Source: Dielma sp000508965
Lineage (GTDB): Bacteria > Bacillota_I > Bacilli_A > Erysipelotrichales > Erysipelotrichaceae
NCBI GenBank assembly: GCA_000508965.1
Contig: BAHV02000024.1
Coordinates: 1-32,201, forward strand
Length of the DNA stretch: 32,201 nt
Reading direction: 5' to 3'
Below are positions 14,604 through 22,109 of this stretch, piece by piece; position 1 is the first letter of the stretch, and each line of letters opens with the position of its first letter. A program made the translations under genes and the position numbers. The notes below the pieces were generated by a model. It saw only the letters and a program-made list of their open reading frames with translations, searched no databases and was not told the origin of the DNA.

Positions 14604-16462
14604 TGGCAAGACAAATGAATTATAAACGGCCTAAGGATTTGAAACGTACAGCAACCAAACTGTTGGCTTATCTCGGCAATCATAAATTCGCTATGTTTAT
14701 TGTCGCAATCCTTGTCATTCTTTCTGCCGGAGTTAATCTGGCTGGTACCTACATGCTGAAACCAACGATTAATTCCTTTATTCTGACTAAAGATCTAACA
14801 GGTCTGATGAAGATGGCTGCCACGATGGGCGGTATCTATTTAGCCGGTGTTTTATGTACGCTGGGCTATACACAGCTGATGGTAAAAATGGCCCAGCAAA
14901 TTATTAAAGAGATCCGCAGTGATCTGTTTGCGAAGACACAAAATCTGCCGCTTCGTTATTTTGACGCCCGCACCCACGGTGAACTGATGAGCCGGTTCAC
15001 AAATGATATCGATGTTGTCGCAGATGCGCTGAATAATTCTTTTACGGCGGTCATTAATAATTTTGTGATGATAACCGGCACCGTCATCATTATTGTTGTC
15101 TTAAACTGGCGATTATCCATCGTCGTACTGATTGCGATGCTGCTGATGACTTTGTTTATTCAAACCAGCGGTAAAAAAAGCAAGCATTATTTCAATAAGC
15201 AGCAGAAATATATCGGCTCTCTGAATGGTTTTATTGAAGAAATGGTGGAAGGTCAAAAGGTTGTAAAGGTATTTAATCATGAAGAAAAAGATTTTGAGGA
15301 ATTCACCAGACGCAATGAGCTGCTGCGCGAATCAGCCACCGAAGCGCTGACTTATTCAGGTATCATGGTACCTGTCGTTGTCAGCATGTCCTATCTGAAT
15401 TATGCGATATCAGCGATGATCGGCGGCTTTTTCTCAATTGCCGGATTGATGGATCTCGGATCCTTGGCAGCATATCTTGTCTATGTCCGACAGACGGCGA
15501 TGCCGATCAATCAGTTTACCCAACAAATCAATTTTATTCTGGCAGCTATGTCCGGTGCGGAAAGAATCTTTGAAATGATGGATGAAGCTGAAGAAATCGA
15601 TCAGGGCATTGTAACCCTTGTTCGGGTCTGCAAAGATGAAAACGGTGTGATGCATGAATGTGATAACTACACAGGTCATTGGGCATGGCGGCATCCGCAT
15701 TCTGACGGTTCGGCTGAGCTGGTTGAACTGAAGGGAGATGTACGCTTTAAAGATGTCGTATTCAGCTATGACGCAGGCCATGAAATTCTCCATGGTATCA
15801 ATCTATATGCGAAGCCAGGTCAAAAGATTGCCTTTGTCGGCGCTACCGGTGCCGGTAAAACGACGATTACAAATCTGATCAATCGCTTCTATGAAGTGGA
15901 CAGCGGCAGTATTACCTATGATGGCATTGATGTCAGATTGATTAAAAAAGATGATTTGCGCCGCTCTTTAGGCATGGTGCTGCAGGATACCCATTTATTC
16001 ACCGGTACGATCGCCGACAACATTCGTTACGGCAGCCTCTATGCCAGCGATGAGGACGTCATTAAGGCAGCCAAGCTGGCTAATGCTGATTCCTTTATTC
16101 GGCGTCTGCCTGACGGTTATCAAACAATGCTGCACAGCGACGGCGCGAATCTCTCACAAGGTCAGCGTCAGCTGCTTGCGATTGCGCGAGCCGCGATAGC
16201 CGATCCACCGGTACTGATTCTTGATGAAGCTACCAGTTCAATCGATACAAGAACCGAAAAACTGATCGAAAAAGGTATGGATTCCTTAATGGAGGGACGC
16301 ACCGTCTTTGTCATCGCCCACCGCTTATCAACCGTCCGTAACGCAAAAGCGATCATGGTTCTCGATCAAGGCCGTATTATTGAACGCGGCAGTCATGATG
16401 AACTGATTGCTCAGGAGGGTACTTACTATAAGCTGTACACCGGTCAGTTTGAATTATCATAA
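14603..16462 (+). CDS. Heterodimeric ABC exporter subunit B2 (catalytic)
   Basis: A 619-residue half-transporter paralogous to the one at 7423. It has Walker A GATGAGKT (413-420), Walker B LILDE with catalytic Glu542, His573 in IAHRLST, and the altered signature LSQGQ (517-521). The linker insert before the nucleotide-binding domain again carries WAWRHPH (360-366) after a short acidic and cysteine-containing stretch (HECDNYTGH). It should pair with subunit A2 in the membrane to form a single-active-site exporter. Similarity to B1 is higher than between the A subunits by eye, most of all in the ATPase domain. No convincing terminator follows before the DeoR gene. Confidence 0.92.
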   Translation: MARQMNYKRPKDLKRTATKLLAYLGNHKFAMFIVAILVILSAGVNLAGTYMLKPTINSFILTKDLTGLMKMAATMGGIYLAGVLCTLGYTQLMVKMAQQIIKEIRSDLFAKTQNLPLRYFDARTHGELMSRFTNDIDVVADALNNSFTAVINNFVMITGTVIIIVVLNWRLSIVVLIAMLLMTLFIQTSGKKSKHYFNKQQKYIGSLNGFIEEMVEGQKVVKVFNHEEKDFEEFTRRNELLRESATEALTYSGIMVPVVVSMSYLNYAISAMIGGFFSIAGLMDLGSLAAYLVYVRQTAMPINQFTQQINFILAAMSGAERIFEMMDEAEEIDQGIVTLVRVCKDENGVMHECDNYTGHWAWRHPHSDGSAELVELKGDVRFKDVVFSYDAGHEILHGINLYAKPGQKIAFVGATGAGKTTITNLINRFYEVDSGSITYDGIDVRLIKKDDLRRSLGMVLQDTHLFTGTIADNIRYGSLYASDEDVIKAAKLANADSFIRRLPDGYQTMLHSDGANLSQGQRQLLAIARAAIADPPVLILDEATSSIDTRTEKLIEKGMDSLMEGRTVFVIAHRLSTVRNAKAIMVLDQGRIIERGSHDELIAQEGTYYKLYTGQFELS

Positions 16463-16492
16463 GCCGCTCCCCTCTTTAATACCGTTAATGTT

Positions 16493-16545
16493 TATGAAAT
16501 ATTATCAAAAATAGGCTAAAATATTTTCGTAAAATAAGGTATAAT
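16493..16545 (+). promoter_or_regulatory. Promoter region of the DeoR-type gene with possible self-operator
   Basis: TATAAT at 16540-16545 lies 33 nt before the ATG; no good -35 is visible. TATGA-AATAT-TATCA (16493-16507) resembles, with a spacer shorter by one, the palindrome TATGATAA-TT-TTATCATA upstream of the PTS promoter (19220-19237). It could be an autoregulatory site; this is a weak match. Confidence 0.35.
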
Positions 16546-16577
16546 AGATAAGTATAGAAGTTTGAAGGGGGATACTC

Positions 16578-17354
16578 ATGCGCAGCTCCAAAGCCGAAAT
16601 TGAAAAAAGACGTGAAAATATCATCACTTATCTGCTGGAAAATGGTGAATCAAACATTGAAGACATTGCCAGCTACCTTTCTATTTCAACCTTAACGGTA
16701 CGCAGAGATATCGAAGAATTCAAAGCGAATCAAATAATTGGTCAAAAAAACGGCAATCTGAAGCTGAATGATGATTTTAAGCTTAAATTAAAACAAAATA
16801 AATATTCGCGTGAACGCAAAGCCATTCAGAAAGAAGCGGCCCGGCATGTCGATGAAAATGATGTATTGTTTATAAATACCAGCTATACAGCATTAGGTAC
16901 CGTCAAATATATCAAGGATATACACTGTACCATCATTACGAATAACACCAACATTGTCAATATTGAACGTGATAAGTCCATTGTAGCCCTGCTTACCGGC
17001 GGTGAGATCCGTGAACCCCGAAGCTCAATTGTCGGTGAAATTGCTTATAATACAATCTCTCAGATCAAAGCCAACAAGTGTATTATTGGTGTTGATGGCA
17101 TCAGTCTTGAAAGCGGATTGAGTTCATCTGTTCTGCATGAAGCCAGCATCACCGAATTGATGCTTAAATGCTGTACCGGTGAATGCTTTGTCGTTGCCAG
17201 CAGCGAACGGATCAATAAAACCGACCGTTTCTTCTGCGGCAGTTTGGATCTCGTGGATACTATCATCACCGATAATAAGGTTGATATGCTGGCTGTTTAT
17301 GAATTCAGACGCCGCGGTATCGAGGTCATCATCGTTAACCCGGATAAAGCTTAA
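16578..17354 (+). CDS. DeoR/GlpR-family sugar-responsive repressor
   Basis: A 258-residue protein. The N-terminal DeoR helix-turn-helix covers about residues 8-60 (IEDIASYLSISTLTVRRDIE), and the DeoRC effector domain about 75-235 shows VLFINTSYTALGTVKYI, IITNNTNIVN, LTGGEIREPRSSIVG and IIGVDGISLESGL, the usual segments that bind a sugar phosphate in an isomerase-like fold. ATG at 16578 follows AAGGGGG. It is convergent with the PTS IIB gene and is the only sugar-type regulator near the PTS, creatininase and HAD genes, so these are its likely targets. The ligand is unknown; phosphorylated intermediates are typical. A strong terminator follows directly. Confidence 0.88.
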   Translation: MRSSKAEIEKRRENIITYLLENGESNIEDIASYLSISTLTVRRDIEEFKANQIIGQKNGNLKLNDDFKLKLKQNKYSRERKAIQKEAARHVDENDVLFINTSYTALGTVKYIKDIHCTIITNNTNIVNIERDKSIVALLTGGEIREPRSSIVGEIAYNTISQIKANKCIIGVDGISLESGLSSSVLHEASITELMLKCCTGECFVVASSERINKTDRFFCGSLDLVDTIITDNKVDMLAVYEFRRRGIEVIIVNPDKA

Positions 17355-17355
17355 T

Positions 17356-17383
17356 AAAACCTGCCAAAGGGCAGGTTTTTATT
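17356..17383. terminator. Terminator between the DeoR-type gene and PTS IIB
   Basis: AAAACCTGCC (17356-17365) pairs perfectly with GGCAGGTTTT (17370-17379) around AAAG. The T-run on the plus strand and the A-run at the left would let it work in both directions for the two convergent genes. Confidence 0.85.
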
Positions 17384-17423
17384 TCATCGCTGTGCGAGCA
17401 AGTGCACAGTTGAAAGGGATGAA

Positions 17424-17705
17424 TTATAGAATTGACGCATTTTTTAGTTTCTCAGTAATTTCCGCTTCTGAGAGAACATTCTGCAGTCCGATAATCCGTG
17501 TCTTACCGCCATGATTAAATGATCCTTCAAATGACAGCGGACAGAGGATGACATCATAATTAGCCGCTGATGAGATAGCGTCACCGACACTGGTATGATC
17601 AATTTGCGCCTCAACCTGATGCTTTTTAAAAATAGCTTCTACCTTCATTTTAATCAGCATGCTTGAACCCATGCCATTGCCGCAGGCAACCATAACCTTT
17701 AACAT
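17424..17705 (-). CDS. PTS EIIB, ascorbate (SgaB/UlaB) type
   Basis: A 93-residue IIB. It opens MLKVMVACGNGMGSSMLIKM, where Cys8 in ACGNGMGSS is the phosphorylated cysteine and the following loop holds the phosphate. It should take phosphate from an EIIA and pass it to the sugar carried by the EIIC encoded just upstream; 3 nt separate the IIC stop from this ATG, whose AAGGAG site lies inside the IIC end. No EIIA gene is present in the window. The class is named for L-ascorbate, but many members have other or unknown substrates, so the family name should not be read as the substrate. Confidence 0.9.
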   Translation of the reverse strand: MLKVMVACGNGMGSSMLIKMKVEAIFKKHQVEAQIDHTSVGDAISSAANYDVILCPLSFEGSFNHGGKTRIIGLQNVLSEAEITEKLKNASIL

Positions 17706-17708
17706 AAT

Positions 17709-19142
17709 TTAATTCTCCTTTATGTGATTGTAATAAACTGCTTTATGCTTACGATAGTAAAGCTGATTTAAGACCAGTAAAGCGATGATAGCGATAATTG
17801 CGCCTCCGTACGGCCCGACAAAATTAATCAGCACCATCAGACCCGCAAAGAAGGTATTGTTGTCAAAGAAAGCCGGCCAAGCAGAAAGTGAATAACCGCC
17901 GACCCCTTTCACAAACATAATCATCACAAATGAGATCAGCACTTGGAATAATCCATTCAGCATTGAACATAGGATAGCCGCATTTTTACCGCCGCGTTTG
18001 TTGGCATAGATCGCGATGGTTGCGTTGTCAAAAAACAATGGCACAAAGCCCGGCACCAGAAACAGCGGTGATTTGAAGATCAACAGACCGGCAATGGCTA
18101 TTAACTGACCGAAAAAACCGAAAATAAAGCCAATTAAAGGAACATTAGGATGTGCATAATTGAACGCTACCGCACAGTCAACAGCCGGCATTGAACCTTT
18201 GATCAGCTTTTGCGAGATACCCTCAAAGGCTTTCATCAGCTCTGCCACAAACATTCTGACACCGGCTAACAAGATATACATATATACTGAGAAATAGATA
18301 CATTTTGTAATAATATAAACGATGAATAAGGTTGTGGAGGTAAATGTCGAATCAATTTCGCGCATGGCCGGCTCCCCAATCACAAGCATCAGACCGCCAA
18401 AGAAAATGGTCATCAGAATCGCTGTCGATACGACATTATCCTTAAAAATTGATAAGAAGCCCGGCAGTTGAATATTTTCTACGCTATCCTCAGGTTTGCC
18501 AAAGAGACCGGCAATCTTATCAGTAAACCAGATTCCCAGCATCTCCTGATGACCGATTGCGAAACCCGCCCCGCCGGTCAGATTCTGAGTCGCTTCAACG
18601 GTGATATTAGAACCGACAGCTGCCCAGACGCCACACAGCGCGCCGAATAAAATGGTGAATCCCATATTGCGGGCAGCCGGACATACTAAATAGACCAGCC
18701 ACATGATCAAAGTTGTATACCCCTGCAGTGTATGACCGGTTACATATAATGTACGGCAGCGCGTCCATTTATTAAGAATAACTAAAATGAAGTTAACAGC
18801 GATTGAAATGGCAAAAGCAAACATTGTCCAGACAACCGCACCTTCAATAGAAAATAAACCCGTGTCCCCATACATCTGTCCCATTAGGAAATATGTGTCG
18901 ACAACCGCCGCTTCCATTTGAAACTTTGTACCCAAAGCATCAATGATCGGTTTAAATGTACTGGTCAGACCGCCGGAACCAATGTTTAAGATAAAGAAAC
19001 CGACAGCCGTTTTAATAAAACCGGCCAGCGCTTCATGAAACGGCTTCTTCATCGCAAGCAAACCGATAAATACCATGATTCCAATAAAGTATGCAGGCTG
19101 AGTAAGAATGTTACTCGACAGCATTTGTAAGAATGTAAACAT
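17709..19142 (-). CDS. PTS EIIC, ascorbate (SgaT/UlaA) type
   Basis: A 477-residue membrane protein with about 11-12 hydrophobic segments and no fused IIB or IIA. The family's sequence is plain in the start (FIGIMVFIGLLAMKKPFHEAL), in FILNIGSGGLTSTFKPII, and in the mid-protein GFAIGHQEMLGIWF. It transports and, with EIIB, phosphorylates a sugar or sugar acid. AGGAGG lies 8 nt before the ATG. Transcription starts at the TTGACG/TATACT promoter at 19213-19185 and continues into IIB. It is divergent from the creatininase-family gene. The substrate cannot be read from the sequence. Confidence 0.92.
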   Translation of the reverse strand: MFTFLQMLSSNILTQPAYFIGIMVFIGLLAMKKPFHEALAGFIKTAVGFFILNIGSGGLTSTFKPIIDALGTKFQMEAAVVDTYFLMGQMYGDTGLFSIEGAVVWTMFAFAISIAVNFILVILNKWTRCRTLYVTGHTLQGYTTLIMWLVYLVCPAARNMGFTILFGALCGVWAAVGSNITVEATQNLTGGAGFAIGHQEMLGIWFTDKIAGLFGKPEDSVENIQLPGFLSIFKDNVVSTAILMTIFFGGLMLVIGEPAMREIDSTFTSTTLFIVYIITKCIYFSVYMYILLAGVRMFVAELMKAFEGISQKLIKGSMPAVDCAVAFNYAHPNVPLIGFIFGFFGQLIAIAGLLIFKSPLFLVPGFVPLFFDNATIAIYANKRGGKNAAILCSMLNGLFQVLISFVMIMFVKGVGGYSLSAWPAFFDNNTFFAGLMVLINFVGPYGGAIIAIIALLVLNQLYYRKHKAVYYNHIKEN

Positions 19143-19184
19143 AGCTTCTACCTCCTTTTGTTTGAACTATTTGTTTATGGTTTC

Positions 19185-19237
19185 AGTATAGCGCTTACAT
19201 TTGACATCGTCAATCATTTTATGATAATTTTATCATA
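19185..19237 (-). promoter_or_regulatory. PTS promoter and DeoR-type palindrome
   Basis: On the minus strand TTGACG (19213-19208), 17 bp, TATACT (19190-19185). Directly upstream of the -35 lies a perfect palindrome TATGATAA-TT-TTATCATA (19220-19237). It is in the divergent region shared with the creatininase-family gene and is the best candidate operator for the regulator at 16578. Confidence 0.7.
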
Positions 19238-19336
19238 TAAATTATAAATTAATCATATAATTTACATTTTTTACCTATTAATTCCATTAGATTCGCTGTT
19301 TTATTATAATTTATACCATATTTTATCTTAAATGCA

Positions 19337-19385
19337 TTGAAAATAATCCATGGTTGTGCTTATAATGAGACTAGTTAATCAACTA
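19337..19385 (+). promoter_or_regulatory. Promoter of the creatininase-HAD operon
   Basis: TTGAAA (19337-19342), 18 bp, TATAAT (19361-19366). TAGTT-AATC-AACTA (19372-19385) is a short inverted repeat covering the expected start site, a possible operator. The ribosome site AAGGAGG is at 19388-19394. The whole 19143-19403 divergent region is AT-rich and holds no gene. Confidence 0.6.
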
Positions 19386-19403
19386 TAAAGGAGGTATATA
19401 TTT

Positions 19404-20132
19404 ATGAAAGATGTTTATGCAGGCAATCTTACTTCACCAGAATTTGCAAAGGCAGTTAAGGAATGCAAGGCCGTTATTCTGCCCATTGGCTCATGTGAGC
19501 AGCATGGTCATCATATGCCCTTGGATACTGACAATCTGATTGGCAGCTATTTGGCTATGGAAACGGCCAAGCGCTGTCACTGTCTGGTGATGCCGGCACT
19601 CAATTACGGACAGGTATGGTCAGCCAGAAAATTTCCCGGCACGATTGCTCTCAGCACCCATACTTTAATCAGCATGATTAAGGAAATTGTTATATCTCTG
19701 CAGGCGCATCACGTCAGAAACATTATATTATTAGCCGGACATAACGGTAATTCAAACGCGTTAAAAGAAGCCGCCCGGCAGCTGCTTGATGAATATCAAT
19801 GGGAGAATGTGTGGTATATTTGTGCCGAAATCGATTCATCCTTGATGAAACTTATGGAAACGCCAATTCCCTGCGGCTGTGTCCATGCCGGCGAGATGGA
19901 GACATCTATGCTTTTGGCAATCCGCCCTGATTTGGTTCATATGGAAAGGGCAACCGCTGAGTTTCCAACACTGCCCCCGGATGCAAGGTATCGGCCGGTG
20001 AGTTGGGAGCATTTTATTGAAAGCGGCTCTTTTGGTGATGGCGGCAAGGCAACTGCTGAGAAAGGTAAGGCTTTGCTTGAATCTTCAATTCAAAGCGCTG
20101 TGCGGCTGATCAATGAAATCATTCCCGACTGA
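19404..20132 (+). CDS. Creatininase-family metal-dependent amidohydrolase
   Basis: A 242-residue creatininase superfamily protein. The metal ligands appear in order: Glu32, His34 and His36 in GSCEQHGHHMPLDTD, Asp43, His113 in AGHNGN, and Glu164 in HAGEMETS. The family includes creatininase, mycofactocin MftE and Fapy-nucleotide deformylases; all cleave C-N bonds of small amides or lactams with two metal ions. The true substrate is unknown. The 3' end overlaps the HAD phosphatase gene by 20 nt, and the operon is divergent from an SgaTB-type PTS, which suggests that it acts on a product of the imported compound. It is of normal family length with all ligands present, so it should be active. Confidence 0.88.
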   Translation: MKDVYAGNLTSPEFAKAVKECKAVILPIGSCEQHGHHMPLDTDNLIGSYLAMETAKRCHCLVMPALNYGQVWSARKFPGTIALSTHTLISMIKEIVISLQAHHVRNIILLAGHNGNSNALKEAARQLLDEYQWENVWYICAEIDSSLMKLMETPIPCGCVHAGEMETSMLLAIRPDLVHMERATAEFPTLPPDARYRPVSWEHFIESGSFGDGGKATAEKGKALLESSIQSAVRLINEIIPD

Positions 20133-20889
20133 ACAGATCAAACTGGCTGTTTTTGATATTGATGACACCCTGCTTCCCCGCGGCCGCTCTGTACTTTCAT
20201 CACCAACTAAAAAAGCCATTCATCAGCTTCATGAAAATGGCATTATCACTATCCCTGCCACAGGCCGAGGCAGTTATAATACACCCATGGAAATTATTGA
20301 TGTACTTAAGCCGCCCTTTCTCATAACCATTAACGGTCATATCGTATTAAAGCACGATAAGATTATCTGGTCAGCGGCCATAAACCGTCAGGTTATCAGT
20401 GAATTATGCGCTTTCTGTTTCAGCCATCATCTGTCGCTGATATATAAGACAAGGGACAGCTATCAGCACGTTTTAGAAGCAAGCCTTGATAAGTCTGCCA
20501 ATCGGGAACTGTCATCCAAAGACATATACGGTTGTTTTCTCATACCGCCGCCGAACTTTCCGATTGCCTTGCTTGCGGATCAATTCCCTACATTAGTTTT
20601 TACTAAGGGAGGAAACGGATATGATGTCTATGGCAGTGACGCCGACAAATCGTTTGGTATTGAATTAGTTTTAAAGCAATTGAATCTAAATTGGAAAAAT
20701 GTGTTGTGCTTTGGCGATGCGGAAAATGATCTACCTATGATACAGAAGGCCGGGTTAGGGGTTGCGATGGGTAATGCCTGCGGCAGTTTAAAGGCGGCTG
20801 CGAATGCGGTTTGCGGAAGTGCTGATGATGATGGAATTGCTGACTTTCTAAATCAGCTGCTCGGCCATAAAATCAAGAATAAAGAATAG
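20113..20889 (+). CDS. HAD-superfamily (Cof/IIB) phosphatase
   Basis: A 258-residue HAD-IIB hydrolase. Motif I is VFDIDDTLLPRG (Asp nucleophile about residue 15), motif II lies in IPATGRG, motif III is the late Lys in DADKSFGIELVLKQ, and motif IV is CFGDAENDLPMIQKAGLGVAMGN. The C2B cap lies between. These enzymes remove phosphate from sugar phosphates, nucleotides or flavin precursors. The ATG at 20113 lies inside the end of the creatininase gene, a 20-nt overlap that points to co-translation. A perfect terminator follows 1 nt after the stop. With the divergent PTS it may dephosphorylate an imported sugar, which is inferred from position. Confidence 0.9.
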   Translation: MKSFPTEQIKLAVFDIDDTLLPRGRSVLSSPTKKAIHQLHENGIITIPATGRGSYNTPMEIIDVLKPPFLITINGHIVLKHDKIIWSAAINRQVISELCAFCFSHHLSLIYKTRDSYQHVLEASLDKSANRELSSKDIYGCFLIPPPNFPIALLADQFPTLVFTKGGNGYDVYGSDADKSFGIELVLKQLNLNWKNVLCFGDAENDLPMIQKAGLGVAMGNACGSLKAAANAVCGSADDDGIADFLNQLLGHKIKNKE

Positions 20890-20890
20890 A

Positions 20891-20916
20891 AAAAAATCGT
20901 GCTGCCACGATTTTTT
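20891..20916. terminator. Terminator after the creatininase-HAD operon
   Basis: AAAAAATCGTG (20891-20901) pairs perfectly with CACGATTTTTT (20906-20916) around CTGC. Being symmetric, it can stop transcription from both sides. Confidence 0.88.
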
Positions 20917-20983
20917 CATTATATGTTAAGCTATCGCCCGCTTAAGCCATGACGCAGCCTTTAATAAAATACGCCAACTATGA

Positions 20984-21262
20984 TCATATCTGTTTTTTGC
21001 GCACCCGGCAATACTTCAGCAGCATCAAGCCGGTTAAAATAACCGTTGTTTCAACAGCTTCCTTGATGACCGCAGACAATTCACTGAAATATCCCTGATG
21101 GGCCGATTCAGGATTTTGATAATACAAAAGCCGCCCGAAATATCCGAGGTGCCGGCATGATGCCGATTCCGCATGCTTTATGGAAATGGGATACTGAAAA
21201 TATTCCTGAAGCATAGCGGATAAAATAAAACTTATGCCTGATTGATTTCTAACAGGTGCCAA
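20984..21262 (-). CDS. Doubtful small ORF downstream of the HAD gene
   Basis: A 92-codon frame overlaps the end of the HAD gene by 31 nt. I do not recognise it. The first ATG and the internal Met17 (21214) both lack a ribosome site. The only feature of note is a hydrophobic stretch near the end (TTVILTGLMLLKYC) followed by basic residues, which would suit a single membrane helix with a cytoplasmic tail. It could be a decayed remnant or a chance frame. Without it, 20917-21231 is about 315 bp in which I see no gene. Confidence 0.2.
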   Translation of the reverse strand: MAPVRNQSGISFILSAMLQEYFQYPISIKHAESASCRHLGYFGRLLYYQNPESAHQGYFSELSAVIKEAVETTVILTGLMLLKYCRVRKKQI

Positions 21263-22041
21263 ATTGCCTTAGCTACACCGTCATGCGCCGCATCATCACT
21301 GATCCAGTCCGCATGGCTTTTTACATAGTCACTCGCATTTCCCATCGCGATTCCGCAGCCTGCCTGTTCAAGCATTTTCAAATCATTGGTAGAGTCACCG
21401 ATTGCCGCCGCCTCATGCCATTCCAGATTGAATTTATCAAGCAATATCTCAATTGCCCTAGCCTTATCATTATCAGCGCGAAACACATCAAAAACATGCT
21501 CAGCGATCTTATCACAGCGCAGGTTGGGTGTGACATTGACAAAATCAACTAATGCCTGTTCATCCTCAGCAACCACAACACCATTATATGGCATATTATG
21601 CAGATGCCGGGTATGTGTTGGATCATCCTTAATGATCGTACAGCCTTCCTTCACATGTGTTCTGAAAAAGTCCTCGATTTTATCAAAACGATGATAACCA
21701 TAAGAGAAATCGTCAAAATGAAAACACAGACCGCACTCATGTGCCTGTGCATAATCCCAAATCATTTGGAAATCATGAAGACCCATTGGATTTTCAAACA
21801 AAGCCTGACCATTCTTCTCTTCAATATAACCGCCGTTTAAATTAATTCTGGCATCAAAGTCAATTAAATCGGTGATTGCTTTTGTATGAATCGGCGGCCG
21901 TCCGGTACACAGCACACATTGTATTCCATGGTGCTGTAAATCAGCAATCGCGTCAATAGAGCTTTGAGCCACGATACCCTTGCTTGTTTCAACTAATGTT
22001 CCATCTACATCGATAAATACAATTTTAATTTTCATCTTCAT
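21232..22041 (-). CDS. HAD-superfamily (Cof/IIB) phosphatase
   Basis: A 267-269 residue HAD-IIB hydrolase. Motif I is VFIDVDGTLVETSKG, motif II lies in VLCTGRPP, motif III is the Lys in DNDKARAIEILLDKF, and motif IV is AAIGDSTNDLKMLEQAGCGIAMGNA. Two in-frame ATGs occur, at 22041 and 22035. GAGGG touches the first too closely, so the second (MKIKIVFIDVDGTL) is the likelier start. It is a single gene convergent with the creatininase-HAD operon and only moderately similar to the HAD at 20113. The substrate is unknown; family members act on sugar phosphates, phosphoglycolate-like compounds or pyridoxal phosphate. Confidence 0.9.
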   Translation of the reverse strand: MKMKIKIVFIDVDGTLVETSKGIVAQSSIDAIADLQHHGIQCVLCTGRPPIHTKAITDLIDFDARINLNGGYIEEKNGQALFENPMGLHDFQMIWDYAQAHECGLCFHFDDFSYGYHRFDKIEDFFRTHVKEGCTIIKDDPTHTRHLHNMPYNGVVVAEDEQALVDFVNVTPNLRCDKIAEHVFDVFRADNDKARAIEILLDKFNLEWHEAAAIGDSTNDLKMLEQAGCGIAMGNASDYVKSHADWISDDAAHDGVAKAIWHLLEINQA

Positions 22042-22062
22042 CCCTCATTCAAATTTAATCCT

Positions 22063-22068
22063 ATTATA
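22063..22068 (-). promoter_or_regulatory. -10 box of the HAD gene
   Basis: TATAAT on the minus strand, about 25 nt upstream of the start codon. No clear -35 was found, and it lies close to the terminator of the upstream gene. Confidence 0.4.
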
Positions 22069-22084
22069 GCACATCTCAGACAAG

Positions 22085-22109
22085 AAAAAACTGCCGCATT
22101 AACCGGCAG
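22085..22109 (-). terminator. Terminator of the GGDEF-EAL gene
   Basis: Minus strand CTGCCG (22109-22104), loop, CGGCAG (22096-22091), then TTTTTT. The upstream arm lies in the last codons of the gene, so termination occurs right after the stop. Confidence 0.8.

Noticed and set aside
15434..15793. A 119-codon minus-strand frame inside exporter subunit B2
   Set aside because: Antisense to a clearly conserved coding region including the WAWRHPH insert; no promoter or ribosome site.
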